From positions 1-64,000 of the forward strand of contig JAFXPO010000014.1 in assembly GCA_017527825.1 (NCBI GenBank): a stretch of 64,000 nt of DNA, read 5' to 3'. Shown piece after piece: positions 16,508 to 25,731 of this stretch (positions are counted from its first letter, which is position 1; each line of letters starts with the position of its first letter). This DNA comes from Oscillospiraceae bacterium (GTDB taxonomy: Bacteria > Bacillota > Clostridia > Oscillospirales > Oscillospiraceae). A model generated the notes under the pieces. The model had not been told where the DNA came from and did no database searches. It saw only the letters and a list, made by a program, of their open reading frames with translations. Both the position numbers and the translations under genes were made by a program.

Positions 16508-17626
16508 TCAAAACATCGACAAAACCGTTTGATAGATCCGCTGCGTGGCGTCTCTCACTCCGAGGGACGCCATGTTTTTCGCCATTTCCTCCCGCTTGTC
16601 CTCGTCGCGCAGGATACCCGCCGCGGCGGTGAAGAGCCGCTTGCCGTCCAAGCCCTCCTCCGCGAGCACAAGCGCCGCGCCGTGGTCGCCCAGCAGGTTT
16701 GCGTTCTTCTCCTGGTGGTGGTTCGTCACGTTGGGCGACGGCACGAGGATCGCGGGTACGCCCAGCGCCGTCAGCTCGGCAAGGGTCGACGCGCCCGCGC
16801 GGGAGAGCACAAGGTCGGCGGCACGCATGACGTCCGCCATATTATAAATGTATTCCCGCACGTCAAGGCTCGGATGCGCCGCGGGATCGACACCGCGTGA
16901 GCGCAGCTCCGCCTGCGTCGTTTCCCAGGAAATCGAGCCGACGCCGTGGATGTGATGGAACGGCTCGTGCGCCGCCTCCAGCGCGAGAAACTCCGTCATC
17001 ATGCGGTTCATCTGTCCCGCGCCGAGGCTGCCCCAGAACGACACGATCAGCGGTCTACCGTCGTCGACGCCCAGCGCGTGCTTTGCCTCCTGCTTCGTTT
17101 TTGCGAAGAAGTCGCCGCGCACCGGCGTGCCGGTGACCACCACCTTGTCCGGGTGCCTGTAGTGCTGCCGGCAGTCCTCAAAGCCCACCATGATGCGCTG
17201 AGCGTATGGCTCAAGCTGCGTGGTTGTGAGGCCGGGGATGGCGTTGGACTCATGCACCGCCGTGGGAATGCCGCGCTTCGCGCCATAGCGCACGATGGGG
17301 TAGCTGGCGTATCCGCCGGTGCCGACGATCAAATCGGGCTTGAAGTCGTCCAGAATTGCGTTTGCCTCCCGCTCCGCGAAGAGCAGGTTGCGGACGCTGA
17401 CCAGATTGTGCCTGATTGCCTTCGGCTTAAATGAGCGCCAGAAGCTCGACACGTTGACCGTGCGGAAGGGGTACTCCGTGTGCGCGACCAAGTCGCGCTC
17501 CAGTCCACGCTCCGCGCCGACAAAGAGAATCTGCGCGGACGGGTCTCTCTCTTTCATATAGCCTGCCAGTGCCAGCGCGGGGTTGACATGCCCCGCCGTG
17601 CCGCCGCAGGTAAAAATCACTCTCAT
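16508..17626 (-). CDS. murG: UDP-GlcNAc:lipid I N-acetylglucosaminyltransferase
   Basis: 372-residue GT28 enzyme that converts lipid I to lipid II at the inner face of the membrane. The glycine-rich GGTAGHVNPALA, GTGGYASYP, the HESNAIPG loop and the C-terminal UDP-GlcNAc-binding LSRAGASTLAELTALGVPAILVPSP are all visible. It starts 10 bases after ftsW with AGGAG before the ATG, so the two are co-transcribed. It converges with the EEP gene, 3 bases apart. Confidence 0.97.
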   Translation of the reverse strand: MRVIFTCGGTAGHVNPALALAGYMKERDPSAQILFVGAERGLERDLVAHTEYPFRTVNVSSFWRSFKPKAIRHNLVSVRNLLFAEREANAILDDFKPDLIVGTGGYASYPIVRYGAKRGIPTAVHESNAIPGLTTTQLEPYAQRIMVGFEDCRQHYRHPDKVVVTGTPVRGDFFAKTKQEAKHALGVDDGRPLIVSFWGSLGAGQMNRMMTEFLALEAAHEPFHHIHGVGSISWETTQAELRSRGVDPAAHPSLDVREYIYNMADVMRAADLVLSRAGASTLAELTALGVPAILVPSPNVTNHHQEKNANLLGDHGAALVLAEEGLDGKRLFTAAAGILRDEDKREEMAKNMASLGVRDATQRIYQTVLSMF

Positions 17627-17636
17627 AGCCGCTCTC

Positions 17637-18827
17637 CTAATTTGCCGGCATCTGGCGGGATACGCTGAGCACCAGTCCCATTTCCGCGAGCTGGATGACC
17701 AGCGCGGTACCGCCGTAGCTGAAAAACGGAAGTGAAATACCCGTGTTGGGGATGAGGTTCGTCACCACCGCGATGTTGAGGAATACCTGCAGCGCCACCT
17801 GTGTCGTGACGCCCACCGCCAGCAGCGCGCCGAAGCGGTCACGGGCGTGGAGCGCGATCCAATAGCCGCGGATGATGAGCAGGGCGAACAGCGCCATAAT
17901 GAGCGTTGCGCCGATCAGCCCCAGCTCTTCGCAGATGATGGCAAAGATAAAGTCGTTGTGCCGCTCGGGCAGATACATGAATTTCTGGCGGCTCTTGCCG
18001 AGTCCCACGCCCAGCAGCCCGCCGGAGCCAATGGCAAGCAGGCTCTGGCGCATCTGATAGCCCGCGTCCCGCATAAGCTCCTGATCGTTGGTGAGCGGGT
18101 CTCGCCAGATGGTGATGCGCTTGGCGTTATAGGCGATCTTTCCCGTCAGATATGCCCAGATACCCGCCGCCGCGACGCCCATGCCCGCGACGACCCATTT
18201 CCACTCAATGCCTCCGGCGAACATCAACACCGCGCCAATACCGAGAATCAGCACCGTGCCGGACAAGTGCGGCTCAAAGTACATCAGCACGGCGATCGCG
18301 CCGAGGATCACGGCATAAGGCAGGATACCGTACTGAAAGGTACGCATCTTCTCCTTTTTCTTGGAAATACTGTCAGAAAAATAGAGAATAACGCCGATCT
18401 TGGCAATCTCAGAGGGCTGGAAGGTGAACAACTCGCCGAAGCCCAGCCAGCGCGTCGCGCCGTTGACCGTTCTGCCCACGCCGGGTACCAGCACAAGGAG
18501 CAGCAGGAACACGGCAATCGCCAGAACGTACTTGCCCGTCACACGATAGCGTTCATAGTTGATGCGCCCGATGGCAAGCATCAGCGCAACGCCGATGGCG
18601 GCAAAAATACCCTGACGAATCAGGTAATACGCGGGACCGACGCCCTCGTAATATGCCATGGGAAAACTGGCGGAGAACAGCATGATGAGTCCCACGCCGG
18701 TAAGCAAAAGCGTCAACAGGAGGAACGGGACGTCCAGCGGTCCGCGGCCCGCCTCGCGGGCAGCGTTCTCCACCAATCTGCGCCGCTCGCGTTCCTGTCG
18801 GCGCAGCTCGCGTTCTTCTCTGGTCAC
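17637..18827 (-). CDS. ftsW: lipid II polymerase of the SEDS family (FtsW/SpoVE)
   Basis: 396 residues with about ten membrane helices after a strongly charged N-terminal tail (Arg/Glu-rich, 1-32). Family signatures: ATRWLGFGELFTFQPSEIAKI, LPERHNDFIFAIICEELGLIG and the terminal FFSYGGTALVIQLAEMGLVLS. SEDS proteins polymerise glycan strands together with a class B PBP, here probably the PBP at 21341-23704. The start is GTG with GAGGAGG seven bases upstream. Whether it serves division (FtsW) or spore cortex (SpoVE) cannot be settled from sequence; the location in dcw favours division. Confidence 0.93.
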   Translation of the reverse strand: MTREERELRRQERERRRLVENAAREAGRGPLDVPFLLLTLLLTGVGLIMLFSASFPMAYYEGVGPAYYLIRQGIFAAIGVALMLAIGRINYERYRVTGKYVLAIAVFLLLLVLVPGVGRTVNGATRWLGFGELFTFQPSEIAKIGVILYFSDSISKKKEKMRTFQYGILPYAVILGAIAVLMYFEPHLSGTVLILGIGAVLMFAGGIEWKWVVAGMGVAAAGIWAYLTGKIAYNAKRITIWRDPLTNDQELMRDAGYQMRQSLLAIGSGGLLGVGLGKSRQKFMYLPERHNDFIFAIICEELGLIGATLIMALFALLIIRGYWIALHARDRFGALLAVGVTTQVALQVFLNIAVVTNLIPNTGISLPFFSYGGTALVIQLAEMGLVLSVSRQMPAN

Positions 18828-18861
18828 AGTCGTCCTCCTCTCGCAGATACTCTATGGAATG

Positions 18862-19851
18862 TCAAAATCGATAGCGTTCCAGCACGCCCAGCGCCGCGGC
18901 GAAGCAACCCAGCGCACTGACCGTGGTGAACACCGCGACCAACTTGACCTCGCTCCAGCCGCAAAGCTCAAAGTGGTGGTGCAGCGGCGCCATCTTAAAC
19001 AGGCGCTTGCCGTGTGTGAGTTTGAAGTAGCCCACCTGCAAAATGTCAGACATCGTCTCGCAGATATAGACAAAGCCGACAGGTATCAGGATCAGCGGCA
19101 TATCGTAGGCAAACGCCAGCGCCGCCACTGTACCGCCGAGAAAGAGGGAGCCTGTGTCGCCCATGAACACCTTGGCGGGGTGGAAGTTGTAGACGAGGAA
19201 GCCCAGCAGTCCGCCCACCAGCGCGCCGGAGTAGATACCGAGCTGGCTCAGTCCCGGCCACCACGCCGCGACCACCGCGAAGAACAGTCCCACCGGCACC
19301 GTCACGCTGGCGGCAAGACCGTCGATGCCGTCGGTAATGTTGACGGCGTTGACCGTGCCGACAATGACAAACGCGGCAAACACCATGTACACCGGCCAGC
19401 TCATCACCAGATGCGTCTGGAAGAAGGGAATATAGAGGTTCGGCGTCAGCAAGCCCTCGTAGCGCATCAGCGTGAGGAACGCCACCGCCGCGGCAAGCTG
19501 AAGCGCGAATTTTTGCAGCGCCGTCAAGCCGAGGTTGCGGTGGTGGACGACCTTTTCAAAGTCATCCAGAAAGCCGATCACGCCGAAAATCGCGGCAAAG
19601 CCGAAGATATAGAGATGGCGGAAGTCGCCGCGCAGCATCCCGCTCCAGCCGCTCATCACGATGGAAATGAGGATACCCGCAATGAACATCAGCCCACCCA
19701 TGGTGGGGGTCCCCGCCTTGGCATTGTGCCATGTCGGGCCGTCCTCACGGATCTCCTGCCCCGCCTTGAGGCGGCGGAGCCACGGGATTAGAAACCGTCC
19801 CGCAATCACGGTCATCACAAAGCTCAAAATGGCTGCAAGCGCTGTCAACAT
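18862..19851 (-). CDS. mraY: phospho-N-acetylmuramoyl-pentapeptide transferase
   Basis: 329-residue integral membrane enzyme that makes lipid I from UDP-MurNAc-pentapeptide and undecaprenyl phosphate. Motifs: GTPTMGGLMF, the catalytic acidic LDDFEKV, VNITDGIDGLA, NFHPAKVFMGDTGSLF and the histidine-rich HHHFELCGW. The ATG at 19851 has AAGGAG eight bases upstream. The 3' end of murE reads 107 bases into this gene, so the two are tightly coupled. murF, which usually lies between murE and mraY, is absent. Confidence 0.96.
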   Translation of the reverse strand: MLTALAAILSFVMTVIAGRFLIPWLRRLKAGQEIREDGPTWHNAKAGTPTMGGLMFIAGILISIVMSGWSGMLRGDFRHLYIFGFAAIFGVIGFLDDFEKVVHHRNLGLTALQKFALQLAAAVAFLTLMRYEGLLTPNLYIPFFQTHLVMSWPVYMVFAAFVIVGTVNAVNITDGIDGLAASVTVPVGLFFAVVAAWWPGLSQLGIYSGALVGGLLGFLVYNFHPAKVFMGDTGSLFLGGTVAALAFAYDMPLILIPVGFVYICETMSDILQVGYFKLTHGKRLFKMAPLHHHFELCGWSEVKLVAVFTTVSALGCFAAALGVLERYRF

Positions 19852-21280
19852 ATTGATTTCTCCTTCGTTCAAGGTATTTCCGTACCACCTCGCGCTCGTC
19901 CAGCGGGCGCGTTCTGTCTCCTATGATCTGGCAGGTCTCGTGGCCCTTCCCCGCCAGCAGTACCACGTCGCCGGCGTGGGCGTGGTCCAGCGCGTAGGCG
20001 ATCGCCTCCCGCCGATCCTCGATCACCGCGAAGGGCGTCCCCCGGATTCCCTCCAGCACGTCGCGGAGAATCGCGTAGGGCGACTCGGTGCGGGGATTGT
20101 CGCTGGTCAGCACCACGGCGTCCGCCCGCGCCGCGGCGATGCGTCCCATCTGCGCACGCTTGCCGCGGTCACGGTCGCCGCCGCAGCCGAACACCAGCAG
20201 CACGCGGCGCTCCGCAAAGCCACAGACGGTCTCCAGAATATTCTTCAGTCCGTCGGGGGTATGCGCGTAATCAATGATGACGGTGAAATCCTCCCCCGTC
20301 GGCACCACCTCGCAGCGCCCGCGCACGCCCGTACAGTGGGGCAGCGCCCACGCCGCCGTTGCCAGCGGAATGCCGAGAAGCATCAGCGCGGTCAGCGCGC
20401 CGAGGGCATTGTACAGGGAAAACTCGCCGGGAATCGGGATTGCCGTCCCATAGTGCTCTTCCTCGTCGGAGACGGTGAAGCTCACTCGGTCATTTTCGTA
20501 GCGGGGATGCCAGCCCACCACGTCGTTGGTCATGTTCTGTCCGAAGGTGAGATATGGGCAGTCCGAACCATCCAGCACCCGTCCCGCCCATCTGCTGTCG
20601 CCGTTGATGGCGGCGGCGCGGCATTGGCGGAACAGCCGAGCCTTGGCGGCACAGTAGTTCTCCATCGTGCCGTGATAGTCCAGATGATCGCGGGAGAGGT
20701 TGGTGAACACGCCGACGGCAAAGTCAATCGCCGCCGTGCGCTGCTGATCGAGCGCGTGGGAGGAAACCTCCATCACCACATGGGTACAACCCGCCGCTGC
20801 CATTTTTGCCAGCAGCGCCTGCAGCGCCAGAGCGCCCGGCGTCGTGCGCTCGGCGGGATAGCTCTCGTCGCCGATCAGGTTTTCATTGGTACCGATCAGC
20901 CCGACCTTCGCGCCAAGGATGCGCTCCAGGAGCTGTTTGAGAAGGTAGGTCGTGGTGGTCTTTCCGTTGGTGCCGGTGACGCCCACCACGGTCATGCGTC
21001 TGGACGGCTCACCGTACCACGCCGCCGCCAGCTGCCCCAGCGCGAGGCGGGCGTCCGGCACCAGGACGAACGGAACGTCCGTCTCCGGCGGCGTGTCGCA
21101 CAGGGCACAGGACGCGCCGCGGTTCACGGCGTCCGCCAGATAGCTTGCGCCATCCTCCCTTGTGCCATGCAGCGCGGCAAACAACGCGCCGCGCGTAACC
21201 GTTCGGGAGTCGTCGGTCAGGCAGGTGATCTCAGTGTCCGAGGATGCGTGAAGCTCGTAGGTTGTCAGGTGTGAAAGCAA
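19745..21280 (-). CDS. murE: UDP-MurNAc-L-Ala-D-Glu:meso-DAP ligase
   Basis: Canonical MurE, about 511-516 residues. P-loop VTGTNGKTTTT, carbamylated lysine in CAAKARLF, DYAHTPDG and the meso-DAP specificity motif SDNPRTESP are intact, so the peptidoglycan should carry DAP. The annotated start is TTG at 21280, but five codons upstream the sequence encodes the usual MurE N-terminus KLSELL, preceded by ACG (21293-21295) where ATG is expected, with AAAGGA upstream; translation from ACG, or a sequence error, is possible. At the other end the frame continues about 35 codons past the usual C-terminus into mraY, ending in an Asp/Cys-rich and Pro-rich tail. Confidence 0.95.
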   Translation of the reverse strand: MLSHLTTYELHASSDTEITCLTDDSRTVTRGALFAALHGTREDGASYLADAVNRGASCALCDTPPETDVPFVLVPDARLALGQLAAAWYGEPSRRMTVVGVTGTNGKTTTTYLLKQLLERILGAKVGLIGTNENLIGDESYPAERTTPGALALQALLAKMAAAGCTHVVMEVSSHALDQQRTAAIDFAVGVFTNLSRDHLDYHGTMENYCAAKARLFRQCRAAAINGDSRWAGRVLDGSDCPYLTFGQNMTNDVVGWHPRYENDRVSFTVSDEEEHYGTAIPIPGEFSLYNALGALTALMLLGIPLATAAWALPHCTGVRGRCEVVPTGEDFTVIIDYAHTPDGLKNILETVCGFAERRVLLVFGCGGDRDRGKRAQMGRIAAARADAVVLTSDNPRTESPYAILRDVLEGIRGTPFAVIEDRREAIAYALDHAHAGDVVLLAGKGHETCQIIGDRTRPLDEREVVRKYLERRRNQYVDSACSHFELCDDRDCGTVSNPVAPPPQGGAGDP

Positions 21281-21340
21281 TTCGGACAGCTTCGTGGAAA
21301 AACGAATCCTTTCCCGTTGAGTATGGTTCTCTTTGTCAGG

Positions 21341-23704
21341 TTAATCCGTTACGGAGGAATCGCTCAGCTGCACGCGCACCACCGTGCCCGCGTCGACCTC
21401 CCTGCCCGGCGTCTCGGACTGGGACACCGCCCGCACCGAGGCGTTGGAGCGGTTTGTCGCGCCGGAGACCGACATGATAAGCCCCGCGTTGGTCAGCTTC
21501 TGGTTGGCGACTGAAGCGCTGTCCCCGATCACGTTCGGCACAATACACAGCGCGTCGGACTTTGTCTCGCCGCAGTACAGGATGATCTCGGCGTTGTTCG
21601 GCACGATGGCGCCGCCGCTCGGCGTCTGATCCGTAACCCTCTCCGCCTTACCGACGACGCGGCAGCTGAAGCCAATCTCCTTGAGCTTGCTCTGCGCCTC
21701 TTCAACCGGGAATCCCACGAGGTTCGGCACTGTGGTGTCGCGCCCCACCAGCTCTTCCGCGCTGTAGGTCGGCTCGATACCGAGGTACGGCAGCAGCTCC
21801 GCCATGACCTCGCTCGCCACCGGAGCAACCATGTTGCCGCCGGAGACGTAGGTGCCGGTGTCACGATTCGGCTCGTCAAGGGTCAGGAGCATGATGACCT
21901 GCGGGTCGTCCGCCGGAGCAAAGCACACAAAGGAGACGATGACGTTGCCGCCCACCTTATCCGCTGTGCCGGTCTTGCCGCCGATGCGATAGCCCGCCAC
22001 CTTGCCGTTCTTTCCCGTACCGTCGGAAACGACGTACTCCAGAATCTCGCGCACCGTGGCGCTGGTGTCCTCGGAGATCACCTGGCGGATCGGCGTCGTG
22101 TCGTGCTGATACGCGATGTTGCCATCGACGTCCGTGATTTGATCGACAATGTAGGGGCGGCGGAGGTAGCCGCCGTTGATGCATGCCGCCTGTGCCGCGA
22201 TGAGCGCTACGGGCGTGACATTGAAGTTCTGACCGAAGGCGTAGCACGCCAGCGCAAGGCGGGAATAGTTGATCTCCTCATTCATAAAGCCCGGCGTCTC
22301 GCCCGTGGTGTCGATACCGGTCTTGCTGGTAAGCCCGAAGGCGTTCATATACTCCACAAACTTCTGGTTGCCCACCCGCAGCCCGATGTTGATGAACGCC
22401 GGGTTACAGGAATTCCCCGCCGCCACCTTGAGACTCTGGTGACCGTGACCGGGGGCACGCTTGGAGCAGTTGATGGTCGCGTTGTCGATTTTCACATAGC
22501 CGGAGCAGTCAAAGGAGGAATTCAGGTCAATGACGCCCTCCTCCAGTCCCATGGACAGCGTCAGAATCTTGAACGTGGAGCCAGGCTCATAGGTGTCGTT
22601 GATCGCCTTGTTGCGCCACTGTTTGAGCCGCAGGGTGTGGAGTTGCGCCAGCAGCTGCTCCTCAAACGCCTTCTCGTCTACTGCGGCGGTCGTTTCCGTC
22701 TCAGTCGCTCCGGTTTCCCCGTCGGCGCTTTCTGCCGTTTCTCCCGTCTCGTCTTCCGCCGTTTCGGGCGACGGCTCCGTTGGCTTTTGGATGATGGTCG
22801 CCTTCAGGAAGTCATTGTAGATCGCGGCGGGATTGTTGAGATCGTAAGACGGCAATGACGCCATGCCGAGGATCGCGGCGGTGTTCACGTCCATCACGAT
22901 TCCCGTCGCGCCCTTGCCGGTGCCGTAGCGCGCCTCCAGATCCGCCAGCCCTTTTTCCAGGTAATACTGCACGGTGGTGTCGATGGTCGTGTGCAGGGCG
23001 CTGCCGTCCTGCGCGTCAAAATACTGCTCGTACTGATAGAGCAGCGACGTGCCGTTGACGTCCTTCGCCGTGACGACCATGCCGCTCTCGCCGGTCAGCT
23101 CCTCGTTGTAGACCGCTTCAAGCCCCATGGCGCCGCCATTTTCATTCACAAAGCCGATGACGTTTGCCGCCAGCGAGCCAAACGGATAGTACCGCTTGGT
23201 GGTTGGCTCCATAAAGATGCTGTTACCCTTGATATCGTTCTCGACGACAAAGGCGCGCACCCGGTCGGCTTCCTCCTGATCCACGCGTTTTTTGATAAAT
23301 TCATACTGCGAGTAGGTTTTTTTCATCTTCTCGCGCAGATCGTTCCCGTCCAGCCCCAGAATCTCAGCGAGTCCATCGGCAATGAGGTCCCGGTCCTGAT
23401 CGTACTTTTCGATATCCAGCGGCGACATGAGGATGTTTTCCGCCGTCGAGGAGATCGCCAGCGCGCGACCGTTGCGGTCGTAGATCGCTCCGCGAGATGC
23501 GCTGACGGTGGTGCGCATGGTCTGCTGACGCACCGCGATGTCCTGCAGTTCGTCGTGGCGCGTGATCTGCCACTCATAGAGCTTGGAAAACAGCAGCACA
23601 AAGGTCAGCACGCCGAACAGCACAAGCAGAAACAGCGTCCGAACGCCGATGGTGCGGTTGGCACGGCGGACGGCGTCCGGTCTTCTTTTCGGACTTTGAG
23701 CCAT
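21341..23704 (-). CDS. class B penicillin-binding protein with two PASTA domains (FtsI/SpoVD)
   Basis: 787-residue transpeptidase: short basic N-terminus, one membrane span (about 20-42), PBP dimer domain (about 60-235), transpeptidase domain with SxxK = STFK (S376-K379), SxN = SCN (432-434) and KTG (577-579), then two PASTA repeats (about 657-712 and 720-782). It cross-links glycan strands made by the adjacent SEDS protein. Unusually, a low-complexity Glu/Thr/Ala segment of about 35 residues (308-343) interrupts the domain before the active-site serine. AGGAG precedes the ATG. Assignment to division (FtsI/PbpB) or spore cortex (SpoVD) is open. Confidence 0.93.
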   Translation of the reverse strand: MAQSPKRRPDAVRRANRTIGVRTLFLLVLFGVLTFVLLFSKLYEWQITRHDELQDIAVRQQTMRTTVSASRGAIYDRNGRALAISSTAENILMSPLDIEKYDQDRDLIADGLAEILGLDGNDLREKMKKTYSQYEFIKKRVDQEEADRVRAFVVENDIKGNSIFMEPTTKRYYPFGSLAANVIGFVNENGGAMGLEAVYNEELTGESGMVVTAKDVNGTSLLYQYEQYFDAQDGSALHTTIDTTVQYYLEKGLADLEARYGTGKGATGIVMDVNTAAILGMASLPSYDLNNPAAIYNDFLKATIIQKPTEPSPETAEDETGETAESADGETGATETETTAAVDEKAFEEQLLAQLHTLRLKQWRNKAINDTYEPGSTFKILTLSMGLEEGVIDLNSSFDCSGYVKIDNATINCSKRAPGHGHQSLKVAAGNSCNPAFINIGLRVGNQKFVEYMNAFGLTSKTGIDTTGETPGFMNEEINYSRLALACYAFGQNFNVTPVALIAAQAACINGGYLRRPYIVDQITDVDGNIAYQHDTTPIRQVISEDTSATVREILEYVVSDGTGKNGKVAGYRIGGKTGTADKVGGNVIVSFVCFAPADDPQVIMLLTLDEPNRDTGTYVSGGNMVAPVASEVMAELLPYLGIEPTYSAEELVGRDTTVPNLVGFPVEEAQSKLKEIGFSCRVVGKAERVTDQTPSGGAIVPNNAEIILYCGETKSDALCIVPNVIGDSASVANQKLTNAGLIMSVSGATNRSNASVRAVSQSETPGREVDAGTVVRVQLSDSSVTD

Positions 23705-23771
23705 AGAATCGGTCTCCTATTCACGGACATAAGGAGTAAGGATGTTCCTTACCCCTTATGTATAGTCTACT

Positions 23772-24335
23772 TCATTTAAAATATTCCACAAACGACCACA
23801 CGTTCTGCCCAACCGCTGTGAACACGCGTTTGAGCGGACTGTCTGCCGCGCCGCCGTACAGCACCACGCTGTCCGGCCCGGAAAGATCGACATAGTAAAT
23901 CTGCGAGGCACTGGGCTTTGCCATTCCGCTCGACTCCGCGGCTTCCTTGATGGCGCTCAGGTCGAACGTGCGCTCGTACTGCGCCACCAGCTTGACATGC
24001 TCCTCTTCGAGAGCGTTCAGGCGCTTCTGCTCGCGCACCACATCGTGGGAGATCACAGATAGCTGCGCGTAACCCATCAGCAGCGCGACGATCATCACCG
24101 CCGCCGCCGCGAAGCCCACCACGATCGCGTTGGACACGCGGATGCGTTCACGGCGTTTCTTCTTTTGCTGCTCAGGAGGACGGCGGCGCGGAGCGGGTCG
24201 CCGTTCGCGTGCTCTGCGCTCTTCCTGCTGGCGCCGTTCCTCACGGCGGCGCTCCCGCTCCAGAACGTCATAATCGTAGGCGAGGTTCCCCGACACATAG
24301 CGCTGATTCACTTGTCGCGCAGGTCTACGAGCCAT
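23772..24335 (-). CDS. ftsL: FtsL-like septum protein
   Basis: 187-residue protein with a long, very basic Arg/Glu-rich cytoplasmic tail (about 22-67), a single membrane span (about 70-92) and an extracytoplasmic coiled coil with a leucine repeat (about 97-125), the FtsL/DivIC layout. Sequence identity in this family is low, so the call rests on topology and on the position between rsmH and the PBP. GGAGG lies before the ATG. It would form a trimer with DivIB and a DivIC protein to activate septal synthesis. Confidence 0.8.
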   Translation of the reverse strand: MARRPARQVNQRYVSGNLAYDYDVLERERRREERRQQEERRARERRPAPRRRPPEQQKKKRRERIRVSNAIVVGFAAAAVMIVALLMGYAQLSVISHDVVREQKRLNALEEEHVKLVAQYERTFDLSAIKEAAESSGMAKPSASQIYYVDLSGPDSVVLYGGAADSPLKRVFTAVGQNVWSFVEYFK

Positions 24336-24368
24336 GTGTCGTCCTCCTCTCCTTTGGTGTTTTGCTCC

Positions 24369-25307
24369 TCAGCACTTCTCCGCCACGCGCAGCTTGGCGC
24401 TGCGGGCGCGGGGATTCTCCGCCAGTTCCTCGTCCCCTGAGACGATGGGCTTGCGGGTCACAAGCTTCATTTTCGGCGTCCTGCCGCAGACGCAGACCGG
24501 AAACTCCGGCGGGCAGATACAGCCGGTGGCGAGTTCCTTGAGCTTCTGCTTGACGATGCGGTCTTCCAGCGAGTGGAAGGTGATGACCGCCAGCCGTCCG
24601 CCAGGCTTCAAATGCTTCTGCGCGGCGTCCAGCATCGGCTCCAGCTCGCCCAACTCGTCATTGACGGCAATGCGGATCGCCTGAAAGCTGCGCTTTGCGG
24701 GGTGCTGCTTCTCACGCAGCGCCTTGGCGGGCATCGCGCCGCGAATCAATTCCGCAAGCTCCAGCGTGGTCTCAATGGGCTGCCGCTCCCGCGCGGCGCA
24801 GATGGCTTTGGCGATCTGCGGCGCGTAGCGCTCCTCGCCGTATTCATAGAAAATGCGCCGCAGCTCCTCGTAGGAGACGGTGTTCACCAGCTCCCGTGCC
24901 GTCAGCGGCGCGCTCTCGTCCATGCGCATGTCCAGCGGCGCGTCCTGCTTATAGGAAAAGCCACGGCTCGCGTCATCCAACTGCGGCGACGAAACACCGA
25001 GGTCAAACAGCATGCCGTCCGCCGCGTCCACACCCAGCTCGTCCAGCACCTCGCCGAGGCGGCTGAAGTTACTGTGCACCAGCGTCACGCGATCCATGTG
25101 CTCCGCCATGCGCTGACGCGCGGCGACGAGCGCCGTCTCATCCCGGTCAAGCGCGATGAGACGCCCCGTAGTCAGGCGGCGCACGATCTCCGAGGAGTGT
25201 CCCGCGCGCCCCAGTGTGCCGTCGACATAGACGCCGTCCGGTCGGATTGCCAGAGCGTCCAGACACTCTTGCAGCAAAACAGGCTTATGCCCGTATTCAG
25301 CTTCCAT
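24369..25307 (-). CDS. rsmH: 16S rRNA (cytosine(1402)-N4)-methyltransferase
   Basis: 312 residues. Rossmann-fold methyltransferase with GHKPVLLQE at the start, the SAM-binding DGTLGRAGHS, FDLGVSSPQLDDASRGFSY, the RSFQAIRIAVN helix and the C-terminal FHSLEDRIVK. The start at 25307 lies 1 base after the mraZ stop, so translation is coupled; no strong Shine-Dalgarno is seen. The frame is open further upstream but that part is the shadow of mraZ. Confidence 0.96.
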   Translation of the reverse strand: MEAEYGHKPVLLQECLDALAIRPDGVYVDGTLGRAGHSSEIVRRLTTGRLIALDRDETALVAARQRMAEHMDRVTLVHSNFSRLGEVLDELGVDAADGMLFDLGVSSPQLDDASRGFSYKQDAPLDMRMDESAPLTARELVNTVSYEELRRIFYEYGEERYAPQIAKAICAARERQPIETTLELAELIRGAMPAKALREKQHPAKRSFQAIRIAVNDELGELEPMLDAAQKHLKPGGRLAVITFHSLEDRIVKQKLKELATGCICPPEFPVCVCGRTPKMKLVTRKPIVSGDEELAENPRARSAKLRVAEKC

Positions 25308-25308
25308 A

Positions 25309-25731
25309 TCAGATACCAAGTTCTTCCATGATGGCGGCAAGATCCCCGGATGCCAACTCGTCCGTCTGCTGACGGTTCCAGGTCTCCGCGTTCCAGATTT
25401 CCGCACGGCCCGAAACGCCCAGCACGATAGCGTCCTTCTCCAGCTTTGCGTGGCTGCGCAGGTTCTGCGGAAGCAGGATACGCCCCTGAGCGTCCGGTTC
25501 ACACTTCATCGCGTTGCCATAAATCAGGCGCTGCACGATGCGGGACTTGGAGTATGGCAGGTTCTCAAACTTCTTCGTGAGCTGCTCCCACGCTTCCTGG
25601 GAGTACACCGTCAGGCAGGGGTCGGCCACGTCGATGGTCACATAGAAGGTCTCGCCCAGCTCCTCGCGGAGCTTGGCAGGGATAAACAGCCGCCCCTTCG
25701 CGTCAATGCTGTGCTGATACTGCCCGGTCAC
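25309..25731 (-). CDS. mraZ: transcriptional regulator MraZ
   Basis: 140-residue AbrB-like regulator with two tandem DNA-binding repeats: QHSIDAKGRLFIPAKLRE near the N-terminus and CEPDAQGRILLPQNLR in the second half. It represses or tunes the dcw cluster it heads. The start is GTG at 25731 with AGGAGG seven bases upstream; upstream codons belong to the leader. AAAGTGG repeats in the leader (25855-25861 and 25876-25882) are probable autoregulatory sites. Confidence 0.95.
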   Translation of the reverse strand: MTGQYQHSIDAKGRLFIPAKLREELGETFYVTIDVADPCLTVYSQEAWEQLTKKFENLPYSKSRIVQRLIYGNAMKCEPDAQGRILLPQNLRSHAKLEKDAIVLGVSGRAEIWNAETWNRQQTDELASGDLAAIMEELGI

